Below, piece by piece: positions 1-7,419 of a DNA stretch of 24,838 nt. This stretch comes from RGIG8306 sp964566025. Lineage in GTDB: Bacteria; Bacillota; Clostridia; Lachnospirales; Lachnospiraceae. The translations under genes were made by a program, and so were the position numbers. Numbering within the stretch: the first letter of the stretch is position 1; the number at the start of each line of letters is the position of its first letter. The stretch is from assembly GCA_964566025.1 (NCBI GenBank), contig CAZMHF010000029.1:1-24838 (forward strand), read 5' to 3'. The notes beneath the pieces were generated by a model that ran no database searches, had not been told where the DNA came from, and was given only the letters and a program-made list of their open reading frames with translations.

Positions 1-74
1 ACTGCTAATAGCAGTGTTACTTACGAGTATTGTGAAACAATGCGCTGGTAACCCCTTGTTGCAGCTTCGCTGCA

Positions 75-104
75 TATCAGTAGGTGCTTGAACACCTACT
101 GATA
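75..104. repeat. Perfect 12-bp inverted repeat (hairpin)
   Basis: TATCAGTAGGTG (75-86) pairs perfectly with CACCTACTGATA (93-104) around the 6-base loop CTTGAA. A smaller hairpin, GCAGC-TTC-GCTGC (61-73), sits directly upstream. There is no T-run after the stem, so it is not a standard intrinsic terminator. It may belong to the structured end of a mobile element. Confidence 0.8.
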
Positions 105-105
105 C

Positions 106-154
106 AAAGATGTTACCCCCACTTTCGCTTTGCTTAGAAGTGGGGGACATCTTT
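106..154. repeat. Two-part 17-bp hairpin with a C5/G5 core
   Basis: The outer arms AAAGATGT (106-113) and ACATCTTT (147-154) and the inner arms CCCCCACTT (116-124) and AAGTGGGGG (138-146) form one long stem with a TA bulge and a 13-base loop. A hairpin of the same plan (variable outer arm ending in GT, then C5/G5 inner arm, loop containing CTTAG or TCTTA) closes the right end of the window in the opposite orientation. Confidence 0.75.
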
Positions 155-185
155 ATCAAGGTTATACACACGATTTTTATGAAAA

Positions 186-1667
186 TTACTTTTGTTCAAA
201 GCATGAAAAGTATGCTTCAAGTGTTTTTTTATCTAGCTTTGGAGTAAATAAGCTAACTAATGGCACGACAACTAATCCAGCAACCATCGCAAGTGCACCA
301 GCTTCAATTGGTGATTTGGTAAAAGGGAAAAACATATTTACTACGGTAATTCCAATACCAGAGGCAAAACAGCACCAAATGGAGGCGCGTGTTATGTTCT
401 TAGAATATAGGCTATACATAAATGGTGCTAAGAATGCACCCGCTAGAGCGCCCCATGAAATACCCATAAGTTGAGCGATAAAGGTAGGAGGATTTAGAGC
501 AAGAACAACGGATAAAGCGATAAACGCTACAATAAATATACGCATCCATTTGATTTGCGATTTTTCGGTCATTTTCTTTACGATATTTCCCTTTAAGAAA
601 TCCAAAACGAGTGTTGAACTAGAAGTCAGAACAAGGGAAGATAAAGTGGACATGGAGGCAGATAAAACAAGTACGATAACGACACCGATCAATAAATCGG
701 ATAATTGTCCTACCATAAAAGGAATGATTTTATCGTATGCCAAACCGTCAGCCATTGCCTCAGGAAATAGACGAGAAAATCCACCAAGGAAGTAGCAACC
801 TCCTGCAATAACAAGCGCAAAAACAGTTGAGATAACAGTTCCTGCCTTGATTGAACGCTCATCTTTAATAGTGTAGAACTTATGAACCATTTGTGGTAAT
901 CCCCAAGTTCCTAATGATGTCAAAATAATTACGCTGAATAGACTTACTGGATCGGCACCAAATATCGACGTAAAAGCGCCTACTTGTCCTTGCGTAGCGG
1001 CTTGATCACTTGCCAATAAGGATAATTTATTTACGGCAGAAGTAAATCCACCTTGTCCGTTTAAAACAGAGAAAATAACGGCAACAATACCAACTAACAT
1101 AATAGCGCCTTGAATTAGGTCATTGATGGCGGTTGCCATATAGCCACCAAGAACAACATATACGGCAGTTAATAGTGCCATGGCGATAACGCAAATTTTG
1201 TAATCAATATTAAAGGCAACACCAAAAAGGCGGGATAATCCATTATAGATAGAAGCAGTATAGGGTACTAGGAAAACAAAAGCTATCATTGAAGCAGCGA
1301 TTTTAATGGATTTACTATTAAAGCGTTTTCCAAAGAAATCAGGCATAGTAGCTGATGAGAGATGCGTAGTCATCGTACGTGTTCGTTTTGCTAGAACAAG
1401 CCAAGCAAGTAGCGAACCTAAAAAAGCATTCCCGAGTCCTATCCATGTTGAAGCAAGACCAAATCGCCATCCGAATTGTCCAGCATATCCAACAAATACA
1501 ACGGATGAAAAATAAGAAGTACCGTAGGCGAATGCCGTAAGCCAAGGACCAGCATTTCGGCCACCTAAAACAAAACCATCAACACTTTTGGTGTGTTTTC
1601 GGCAATAAATACCTACACCAATCATCGTCAAAAAGAATAAAATCAATAAAGCATATTTAATAAACAC
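186..1667 (-). CDS. Sodium:solute symporter (SSS family)
   Basis: The 493-aa product is an integral membrane protein with about 13 hydrophobic segments, the length usual for PutP/PanF-like sodium:solute symporters. It opens with a membrane segment followed by the family's typical early loop (VDGFVLGGRNAGPWLTAFAY near residues 29-48) and the FSSVVFVGYAG stretch of the next helix. It should move a small organic solute with Na+ across the cytoplasmic membrane. The substrate cannot be read from sequence. Because it is divergent from, and shares operator repeats with, the paaK-ior operon, an aromatic acid such as phenylacetate or indoleacetate is my inference; proline or pantothenate are the default family alternatives. 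The start is GTG at 1667, preceded by AGGAG at 1676-1680 with good spacing. Two operator-like repeats lie in its 5' leader. Confidence 0.88.
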   Translation of the reverse strand: MFIKYALLILFFLTMIGVGIYCRKHTKSVDGFVLGGRNAGPWLTAFAYGTSYFSSVVFVGYAGQFGWRFGLASTWIGLGNAFLGSLLAWLVLAKRTRTMTTHLSSATMPDFFGKRFNSKSIKIAASMIAFVFLVPYTASIYNGLSRLFGVAFNIDYKICVIAMALLTAVYVVLGGYMATAINDLIQGAIMLVGIVAVIFSVLNGQGGFTSAVNKLSLLASDQAATQGQVGAFTSIFGADPVSLFSVIILTSLGTWGLPQMVHKFYTIKDERSIKAGTVISTVFALVIAGGCYFLGGFSRLFPEAMADGLAYDKIIPFMVGQLSDLLIGVVIVLVLSASMSTLSSLVLTSSSTLVLDFLKGNIVKKMTEKSQIKWMRIFIVAFIALSVVLALNPPTFIAQLMGISWGALAGAFLAPFMYSLYSKNITRASIWCCFASGIGITVVNMFFPFTKSPIEAGALAMVAGLVVVPLVSLFTPKLDKKTLEAYFSCFEQK

Positions 1668-1691
1668 GATAGATTCTCCTTAAAAAATATT

Positions 1692-1711
1692 TGCTTTAGC
1701 GAATTAAAGCA
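1692..1711. promoter_or_regulatory. Operator-like inverted repeat, copy 1
   Basis: TGCTTTA-N6-TAAAGCA, perfect 7-bp arms. It lies in the symporter leader about 25-44 bases downstream of the predicted start of transcription and three bases from copy 2, so the centres of the pair are 23 bp apart. Confidence 0.65.
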
Positions 1712-1714
1712 CAA

Positions 1715-1734
1715 CGATTTAACGCATTAAAGCA
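1715..1734. promoter_or_regulatory. Operator-like inverted repeat, copy 2
   Basis: CGATTTA-N6-TAAAGCA: one arm is identical to copy 1, the other matches the consensus at 5 of 7 positions, with the same 6-base spacer. It begins within a few bases of the predicted symporter transcription start, where a bound repressor would block initiation or early elongation. Confidence 0.55.
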
Positions 1735-1742
1735 CAAAAGAT

Positions 1743-1770
1743 AGTATATCATGAATATGGAAGATGTCAA
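1743..1770 (-). promoter_or_regulatory. Sigma-A promoter of the symporter gene
   Basis: On the minus strand TTGACA (1765-1770) is separated by 16 bases from TATACT (1743-1748), with an extended -10 TGA. Transcription should start near 1736, immediately ahead of the two inverted repeats at 1715-1734 and 1692-1711. Confidence 0.75.
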
Positions 1771-1838
1771 GTAGAAAAAGAGGGGAAGTGTTCTTCGAGA
1801 AAAAAGTAATCTTATGTATTATTTTCTGGTATCGTTGT

Positions 1839-1868
1839 TTGACTTTCGCTACTAATACATGCTATAAT
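1839..1868 (+). promoter_or_regulatory. Sigma-A promoter of the paaK-iorAB operon
   Basis: TTGACT (1839-1844) is followed after 18 bases by a perfect TATAAT (1863-1868) with an extended -10 TGC. The start of transcription should fall near 1875, just before operator copy 3. No other promoter is obvious until the terminator at 7361, so all five genes probably share this one. Confidence 0.78.
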
Positions 1869-1877
1869 ATGTGATGG

Positions 1878-1897
1878 TGCTTTAAAGCCTTAAAGTA
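1878..1897. promoter_or_regulatory. Operator-like inverted repeat, copy 3
   Basis: TGCTTTA-N6-TAAAGTA, differing from the perfect repeat by one base, with the same spacer length. It sits about 3-22 bases downstream of the predicted start of the paaK operon, mirroring the position of copy 2 relative to the symporter promoter. Confidence 0.65.
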
Positions 1898-1919
1898 ATA
1901 AGCATAAAAAGGAGCAGAA

Positions 1920-3224
1920 ATGATTTGGGCAAAAGAAGAAACATTATCTAGGGACGAAATGAGTGCAGTGCAATTAGCACATTTGCAAAAAACGGTACAG
2001 CTAGTATACGACAAAGTTCCTTGCTACCATAATAAAATGAAAGAAGCGAATTTAGTGCCAAGCGATATTAAAACATTGGACGATTTAAGGAAGCTTCCAT
2101 TTACAACAAAACAGGATTTGCGCGATACCTATCCATATGGCATGTTTGCTGTTCCGATGGATGATGTAAGGCGCGTGCACGCCTCTAGTGGTACTACAGG
2201 CAAACCAACGGTTGTTGGCTATACAGAAAACGATTTAAAGATGTGGTCGGAGAACGTCGCTCGTATTGTTATCATGGGTGGTGCTACGAAAAAAGACATT
2301 TGCCAAATTTGCTTTGGCTATGGAATGTTTACGGGTGCATTAGGATTACATTATGGATTGGAGCATATTGGTGCGACAGTATGTCCAACCTCATCTGGAA
2401 ATACAGAAAAACAAATCATGTACATGAAAGATTTTAAGACAACGCTATTAGTTGCGACACCATCTTATGCTTTGAGAATTGCGGAAGTTGCATATGAAAT
2501 GGGCATTGATCCTAAAATGGACTTGTCGATTAAATATGCTGTTCTTGGAAGCGAATTAATGACAGAGGCGATGCGAAGTGAGATTTATCGCTTATGGGGC
2601 GAGGATGTGGTTGTTACGCAAAATTATGGAATGAGTGAGTTGGTTGGGCCAGGTGTTGCTGGTGAATGTATGCACTTAAATGGCATGCATGTCAATGAGG
2701 ATCATTTTATTCCTGAAATTATTAATCCTAAAACGGGTGAGGTATTGCCACCTGGCGAGAGAGGCGAATTGGTTGTTTCTTGCGTGACAAAAGAGGCATT
2801 GCCACTGATTCGTTATAGAACACGTGATATTACAAGCCTTATGTATGAAAAATGTGCATGTGGAAGAACAACCGTACGCTTGTCTAATTTCACTGGGCGC
2901 ACCGACGATATGTTAAAAATTCGAGGCGTGAATATATTCCCAAGTCAAATCGAAGAGATTCTTTTATCGATTGATGAAATTGGGCCAAATTATGAAATTA
3001 TCGTTGATCGCAAGAATCACACTGACACATTGGAAATTCGTGTTGAAGTGGTTCCAGATAAATTAATTGATTCTTATAAGATGTTAGAAGACCTCGAAAA
3101 AAAGGTGAGAAATCGACTAAAGGTTGTGTTGGGAATTGAGACAAAAATTACACTTGAATCGCCAAATACCTTGCAACGATTTGAAGGAAAGGCAAAACGC
3201 GTGACGGATTTGCGAAAGCAATAG
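1920..3224 (+). CDS. paaK: Phenylacetate-CoA ligase family protein (first copy)
   Basis: The 434-aa product is an AMP-forming arylacetate:CoA ligase of the PaaK branch of the ANL adenylating enzymes and has the usual length. It shows the nucleotide-binding loop ASSGTTGKPTVVGY (about residues 87-100), the YGMSE motif near 238-242, the LIRYRTRDI motif near 297-305, and a small C-terminal domain from about 340. It should join phenylacetate, indoleacetate or a similar arylacetate to CoA at the cost of ATP to AMP. As first gene of the operon with iorAB, it can feed arylacetyl-CoA to the oxidoreductase for reductive carboxylation to arylpyruvate, or handle arylacetyl-CoA made by it. The ATG at 1920 follows AAGGAG (1910-1914 region). 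It shares roughly half or more of its residues with the second copy by eye, so the two are paralogues rather than a recent duplication. Confidence 0.9.
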   Translation: MIWAKEETLSRDEMSAVQLAHLQKTVQLVYDKVPCYHNKMKEANLVPSDIKTLDDLRKLPFTTKQDLRDTYPYGMFAVPMDDVRRVHASSGTTGKPTVVGYTENDLKMWSENVARIVIMGGATKKDICQICFGYGMFTGALGLHYGLEHIGATVCPTSSGNTEKQIMYMKDFKTTLLVATPSYALRIAEVAYEMGIDPKMDLSIKYAVLGSELMTEAMRSEIYRLWGEDVVVTQNYGMSELVGPGVAGECMHLNGMHVNEDHFIPEIINPKTGEVLPPGERGELVVSCVTKEALPLIRYRTRDITSLMYEKCACGRTTVRLSNFTGRTDDMLKIRGVNIFPSQIEEILLSIDEIGPNYEIIVDRKNHTDTLEIRVEVVPDKLIDSYKMLEDLEKKVRNRLKVVLGIETKITLESPNTLQRFEGKAKRVTDLRKQ

Positions 3225-3241
3225 AGAAAATGGAGGATAGT

Positions 3242-4981
3242 ATGTCAAATAAAAAGATTATGTTAGGAAATGAAGCATTTGCTAGAGGTGCTTACGAAGC
3301 AGGCGTTAAGGTATCTGCTGCATACCCTGGAACACCAAGCACAGAGATTAGTGAATATATCGTAAATTACCCAGAAATATATGCGGAATGGTCTCCAAAT
3401 GAAAAAGTAGCGATGGAAGTAGCCATTGGCGCATCTATTAGTGGTGTTCGCTCGTTAGCTTCTATGAAGCACGTTGGTGTCAATGTAGCAGCAGATCCAT
3501 TGTTCACAATTTCATATGCAGGTGTGAATGGTGGTCTTGTTTTAATTGCAGCAGATGATCCAGGTTTATATAGTTCTCAAAATGAGCAGGATACGAGAAT
3601 GGTGGCAAGGGCAGGACAAATTCCCGTATTAGAGCCAAGTGATAGTCAGGAAGCAAAGGATTTTGTAAAATTCGCATTTGAACTTAGCGAAAAATATGAT
3701 ACACCAATGATTGTTCGCTCGACAACACGCTTGTCACATTCACAAGGACTTGTTGAATTAGAAGAACGCAATGAAGTTGCGGATAAGCCTTATGAAAGAA
3801 ATGTTGCCAAATTTGTTATGATGCCAGGAAACGCAAAAGCGCGCCATATTGAAGTAGAGAAACGATTAAAAGCAATGGAAGAGGATTCATGTACCTATCC
3901 AATCAACAAAGTCGAATATAACGATACATCTATTGGATTTATTACATCAGGAATTCCATATATGTATGTGAAAGAAGCTGCACCAAACGCTTCAGTACTA
4001 AAATTAGGTCTTGTTAATCCATTGCCAAAGAAATTAATTCAAGAATTTGCAGCAAAGGTTGATAAATTATATATTTTTGAAGAATTAGATCCCGTTATTG
4101 AAACACAGATAAAAAGTTGGGGTATTTCTTGCATCGGAAAAGAAATTTTTACGGTTCAAGGTGAGTATAGCGCCAATATGATTCGCACAGCAGTTTTTGG
4201 CGAGAAATTAGATTTAGAGCAACCATCACAAGTGCCAGCACGTCCACCAATTCTATGCTCAGGATGTCCTCATAGAAGTGTATTTTCGGTATTGAAAAAA
4301 CTTAAAATACATGCAGCAGGCGATATTGGATGCTACACGCTGGGGGCAGTTGCACCATTAAGTGTTGTAGATACAACCGTTTGTATGGGTGCTAGTATTG
4401 GTACATTACACGGAATGGAAAAAGCAAAAGGAAAAGATTATATCAAAGATTGGGTTGCTGTTATTGGCGATTCGACCTTTATGCATACAGGAATTAATAC
4501 ATTAATTAATACGGTATATAATCAAGGTACTGGTACGGTTATTATTCTAGATAACTCGACAACAGGAATGACAGGTCACCAAGATCATGCGGCAACAGGA
4601 AAAACACTAAAAGGTGAAACAGTGCCAGCGATTAATATCATGCATTTGTGCAAATCCCTAGGAATTAAGCATGTACAAGAAGTCAATGCGTTCGATTTGC
4701 CAAAGCTTGAAAGTATTATCAAGGAAGAAGTCGCAAGAGATGAAGTGTCCGTTATTATTACAAAGGCACCATGTGTGCTATTGAAATCGAATCATTTCCC
4801 TAATTACTGTAAAGTCGATGTTGAAAAATGTCGCAAGTGCGGAAAATGTTTAGTACCAGGTTGTCCATCATTGACAAGAAATGCCGATAATACCATCCAC
4901 ATAGATGATACTTCATGTAATGGATGCGAATTATGTAAGCAACTTTGTCCATTTGGTGCCATTGAAACAGTAGAACGCTAA
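3242..4981 (+). CDS. iorA: Indolepyruvate ferredoxin oxidoreductase, alpha subunit
   Basis: The 579-aa product is the large catalytic subunit of the thiamine-diphosphate enzyme that converts aryl pyruvates plus CoA to arylacetyl-CoA, CO2 and reduced ferredoxin, reversibly in principle. The N-terminal half is the POR pyrimidine-binding region (AAYPGTPSTEISEY near residues 26-39). The CSGCPHRS stretch (about 340-347), GDIGCYTLGA (about 360) and the GDS...N diphosphate-binding region (about 409-440) form the TPP part. The C-terminus carries two 4Fe-4S motifs, CX2CX2CX4C from about 530 and CX2CX2CX3C from about 560, the ferredoxin-like tail typical of IorA. I chose ATG 3242 because an upstream in-frame ATG at 3230 is itself part of the ribosome binding site GGAGG. 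It lies 17 bases after the ligase gene. Confidence 0.93.
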   Translation: MSNKKIMLGNEAFARGAYEAGVKVSAAYPGTPSTEISEYIVNYPEIYAEWSPNEKVAMEVAIGASISGVRSLASMKHVGVNVAADPLFTISYAGVNGGLVLIAADDPGLYSSQNEQDTRMVARAGQIPVLEPSDSQEAKDFVKFAFELSEKYDTPMIVRSTTRLSHSQGLVELEERNEVADKPYERNVAKFVMMPGNAKARHIEVEKRLKAMEEDSCTYPINKVEYNDTSIGFITSGIPYMYVKEAAPNASVLKLGLVNPLPKKLIQEFAAKVDKLYIFEELDPVIETQIKSWGISCIGKEIFTVQGEYSANMIRTAVFGEKLDLEQPSQVPARPPILCSGCPHRSVFSVLKKLKIHAAGDIGCYTLGAVAPLSVVDTTVCMGASIGTLHGMEKAKGKDYIKDWVAVIGDSTFMHTGINTLINTVYNQGTGTVIILDNSTTGMTGHQDHAATGKTLKGETVPAINIMHLCKSLGIKHVQEVNAFDLPKLESIIKEEVARDEVSVIITKAPCVLLKSNHFPNYCKVDVEKCRKCGKCLVPGCPSLTRNADNTIHIDDTSCNGCELCKQLCPFGAIETVER

Positions 4982-5000
4982 GGCGATATGGGAGGAAAAA

Positions 5001-5576
5001 ATGAATAATACAAAAAATATCATGATTGTTGGAGTTGGCGGACAAGGAACATTGCTAACGAGTCGTATATTAGGCGGACTAACTATTTTAAAAAATTACG
5101 ATGTAAAGTTGTCGGAAGTGCATGGCATGGCACAACGTGGTGGCAGTGTTGTTACCTATGTAAGATACGGCGAGTCCGTAGCAGAGCCAATTGTAGAAGA
5201 AGGGCAAGTAGATGTTTTGATTGCTTTTGAGCGTTTAGAAGCAAAGCGTTATGCTCATTTTGTTAAACCAGATGGTGTTATTATTGTGAATAATCATAAA
5301 ATCGAGCCAATTACGGTGGTAACAGGTGTGGCAACTTATCCAGAAGGTATTATTGAAGAGCTAAAAGCAAAATATAATGTAGTTACTGTAAAAGCAGCTG
5401 AGGAGGCAAAGAAGATTGGCAATAGCCGTGTGTTTAATATTATTGTATTAGGTGTGGCCGCTAAATATTTGGAATTTTCAAAAGAGGATTGGATTCAAGT
5501 AATCAAAGAAACGGTTCCACCAAAAACAGTGGATTTAAATATCAAAGCGTTTGAGGTAGGATATCAAATAAATTAA
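5001..5576 (+). CDS. iorB: Indolepyruvate ferredoxin oxidoreductase, beta subunit
   Basis: The 191-aa product is the small (gamma-domain) subunit of the IOR complex, of normal length. It begins with the family's nucleotide-like loop VGVGGQGTLL (about residues 10-19), followed by the HGMAQRGGSVVTYVR signature near 41-55. It partners IorA in the cytoplasm and supplies the domain that contacts CoA. The gene starts 19 bases after iorA with a clear GGGAGG site, keeping the conserved iorA-iorB order. Nothing is missing or odd. Confidence 0.93.
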   Translation: MNNTKNIMIVGVGGQGTLLTSRILGGLTILKNYDVKLSEVHGMAQRGGSVVTYVRYGESVAEPIVEEGQVDVLIAFERLEAKRYAHFVKPDGVIIVNNHKIEPITVVTGVATYPEGIIEELKAKYNVVTVKAAEEAKKIGNSRVFNIIVLGVAAKYLEFSKEDWIQVIKETVPPKTVDLNIKAFEVGYQIN

Positions 5577-5591
5577 GTAAGGAGAGAGCCA

Positions 5592-6890
5592 ATGATTTGG
5601 AATGAAGCAAAAGAATGTATGAGTCGTGATGAGCTCACACAATTACAAGGTGCACGTCTTAGAAAAATAGTAGACCGTGTATATCACAATGTAGAGTTTT
5701 ATCGCAAAAAGATGCAGCAAATAGGGATAGAGCCAGGTGATATTAAGGGTCTTGAGGATTTGAGTAAACTGCCGTTTACAACGAAAGATGATTTGCGCGA
5801 TAACTATCCATTTGGCTTGTTTGCCGTTCCAAATTCGCAAATTGTTCGTATTCACGCATCAAGTGGTACGACAGGAAAAGCGACGGTTGTTGGTTACACA
5901 AGAAGAGATATTGAAGTATGGTCAGAGTGCGTTGCGCGTGTATTGGCTATGTGTAATATCAATAAAGATGATATTATACAAGTAGCATATGGTTATGGAT
6001 TGTTTACAGGAGGACTGGGACTTCATTATGGAGCAGAAAATCTTGGCGCGACAACCGTACCAATGTCTTCTGGAAATACTCAAAAGTTGATTACTATGAT
6101 GAAGGATTTTAAAGCAACAGCCATTGCTTGTACGCCATCATATTTACTACATATTGCGGAAACGCTTGAAGAGTCTGGAGAAATAAACAATGTGAATTTA
6201 AAGGCGTGTATTTGTGGTGCTGAACCATGGACTGAAAATATGCGAATTGAAATTGAGAAAAAGCTACACTGTAATGCACACGATATTTATGGCCTAAGTG
6301 AAATCATGGGGCCTGGCGTGGCGGCAGATTGCGAATATCATGAAGGACTTCATGTTTATGAAGATCATTTCTTACCAGAAATTATCGATTCTTCGACATT
6401 GTTGCCAGTTGGTGAAAAAGAAAGCGGTGAATTAGCGTTCACAACCTTAACAAAAGAAGGTATTCCGCTTATTCGTTATCGCACAAAGGATTTAACAAGC
6501 ATTACGAGAGAAACATGTAAGTGTGGAAGAACATTGGCTCGTATTTCACGTTTTACAGGAAGATCGGATGATATGTTGATTGTTCGAGGCGTTAACTTAT
6601 TCCCATCTCAAATCGAAGCGGCTTTATTAGAGTCTGGAGAGACAACACCACATTATATGATTATTGTAGATCGAGTTAATAACTTAGATACACTTGAGGT
6701 ACAGGTGGAAATTGAAGAACGCTACTTTACAGATGAGATTAAGAAGCTAGAAGAACTAAAAAAGAAAATCACCACGATTCTACAAAGTGCAATTGGCTTG
6801 GCTTGTAAGGTTAAGCTTGTTGAGCCTAAGACAATTGAAAGAAGCAGTGGAAAAGCAGTGCGTGTTATTGATAAACGTAAATTAATTTAA
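5592..6890 (+). CDS. paaK: Phenylacetate-CoA ligase family protein (second copy)
   Basis: The 432-aa product is a second PaaK-type arylacetate-CoA ligase. It has the same order of motifs as the first copy: ASSGTTGKATVVGY near residues 88-101, YGLSE near 233-237, LIRYRTKDL near 293-301, and a C-terminal lid domain from about 335. Both copies start MIW and align without large gaps, but they differ in the presumed acyl-binding region (for example PTSSGNTEK against PMSSGNTQK, and the stretch after it). This suggests different preferred acids, such as phenylacetate against indole- or hydroxyphenylacetate; that is inference. It begins 15 bases after iorB behind AAGGAGAG, inside the operon. Confidence 0.9.
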   Translation: MIWNEAKECMSRDELTQLQGARLRKIVDRVYHNVEFYRKKMQQIGIEPGDIKGLEDLSKLPFTTKDDLRDNYPFGLFAVPNSQIVRIHASSGTTGKATVVGYTRRDIEVWSECVARVLAMCNINKDDIIQVAYGYGLFTGGLGLHYGAENLGATTVPMSSGNTQKLITMMKDFKATAIACTPSYLLHIAETLEESGEINNVNLKACICGAEPWTENMRIEIEKKLHCNAHDIYGLSEIMGPGVAADCEYHEGLHVYEDHFLPEIIDSSTLLPVGEKESGELAFTTLTKEGIPLIRYRTKDLTSITRETCKCGRTLARISRFTGRSDDMLIVRGVNLFPSQIEAALLESGETTPHYMIIVDRVNNLDTLEVQVEIEERYFTDEIKKLEELKKKITTILQSAIGLACKVKLVEPKTIERSSGKAVRVIDKRKLI

Positions 6891-6903
6891 AGGAGGTACT
6901 AGT

Positions 6904-7338
6904 ATGTTTGTAAAGCAATTATCCGTTTTTATTGAGAACCGAGCAGGACGTCTTGAACAAGTAACAGAGGTTTTAAAAAACAATGAAATTAATATTGTTT
7001 CGCTAAGCCTTGCAGATACGAGTGAATATGGATTGTTAAGAATGATTGTTTCTGATCCAGCAAAAGGAAAAGCCGTTTTAAGAGAAAGTGGTTTTTCAGC
7101 AACATTAACAGATGTTGTAGCGGTTAGGTTAGAGCATAAAATTGGAATGCTACAATCTTTTTTGAAAATCATTCGTGAATCTGGCGAAAATGTTGAGTAT
7201 ATGTATGCGTTGGCAACTGGTGCAACAAATGCTTCGATGATTGTCAAAACATCGAATCCTGAAAAAACAGCAAAAGCATTAATCGCAGCGGGAATGCAAA
7301 CGTATGGAGCAAATGAAGCGTATTGTATTAATGATTAA
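6904..7338 (+). CDS. Double ACT-domain protein, probable amino-acid-sensing regulator
   Basis: The 144-aa protein consists of two ACT-like domains and nothing else. The first (about residues 1-68) opens KQLSVFIENRAGRLEQVTEVL, a typical ligand-binding ACT start; the second (about 70-140) contains a matching beta-alpha-beta pattern around GMLQSFLKIIRESGENVEYMY. Stand-alone ACT pairs of this type are often encoded beside paaK and ior genes. They are thought to bind amino acids and modulate a partner; here an aromatic amino acid controlling the ligases or IOR would fit, but no direct evidence is visible. It starts 13 bases after the second ligase with a strong AAAGGAGGT site and is the last gene before the terminator. 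Confidence 0.85.
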   Translation: MFVKQLSVFIENRAGRLEQVTEVLKNNEINIVSLSLADTSEYGLLRMIVSDPAKGKAVLRESGFSATLTDVVAVRLEHKIGMLQSFLKIIRESGENVEYMYALATGATNASMIVKTSNPEKTAKALIAAGMQTYGANEAYCIND

Positions 7339-7360
7339 AAATTAAAAATATAAAAAATAA

Positions 7361-7412
7361 GTGCTATCTTTCACAAGTATCCTACTTTGACTGTGAAAGG
7401 TAGCACTTTTTT
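7361..7412. terminator. Bidirectional intrinsic terminator
   Basis: GTGCTATCTTTCACA (7361-7375) pairs with TGTGAAAGGTAGCAC (7392-7406) over 15 bp with one G-T wobble. T6 follows on the plus strand and an A-rich tract before the stem gives a T-rich tail on the minus strand. It separates the convergent ACT-domain gene and ABC ATPase gene. Confidence 0.92.
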
Positions 7413-7419
7413 ATGGTAG

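Larger units (their letters stand above)
1..161 (+). mobile_element. Possible right end of an IS200/IS605-type (tnpB) element entering from the left
   Basis: A frame open from base 1 encodes 16 residues and stops at TAA 49-51. It is followed by three nested or adjacent hairpins (61-73, 75-104, 106-154) and then ATCAAGG. An ORF tail followed by compact hairpins that end in a C5/G5 stem and TCAA is the layout of the 3' end of tnpB-carrying IS200/IS605 elements, where hairpins serve transposase binding and the guide RNA. No transposase domain is visible because only 16 codons are inside the window, so the identification is an inference from architecture. Alternatives are a non-coding repeat family or simply a terminator of an unrelated gene to the left. 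Confidence 0.38.

Noticed and set aside
106..154. Intrinsic terminator of the symporter gene
   Set aside because: Read on the minus strand the stem is not followed by a T-run, so it is better described as a structural repeat; some termination cannot be excluded.
1692..1897. TyrR boxes controlling the aromatic module
   Set aside because: The TyrR box is TGTAAA-N6-TTTACA; the repeats share the N6 spacing but have different half-sites (TGCTTTA / TAAAGCA), so assignment to TyrR is not supported.
6882..7247. 121-codon minus-strand frame over the ACT-domain gene
   Set aside because: Antisense shadow of a gene with clear ACT domains and ribosome binding site.
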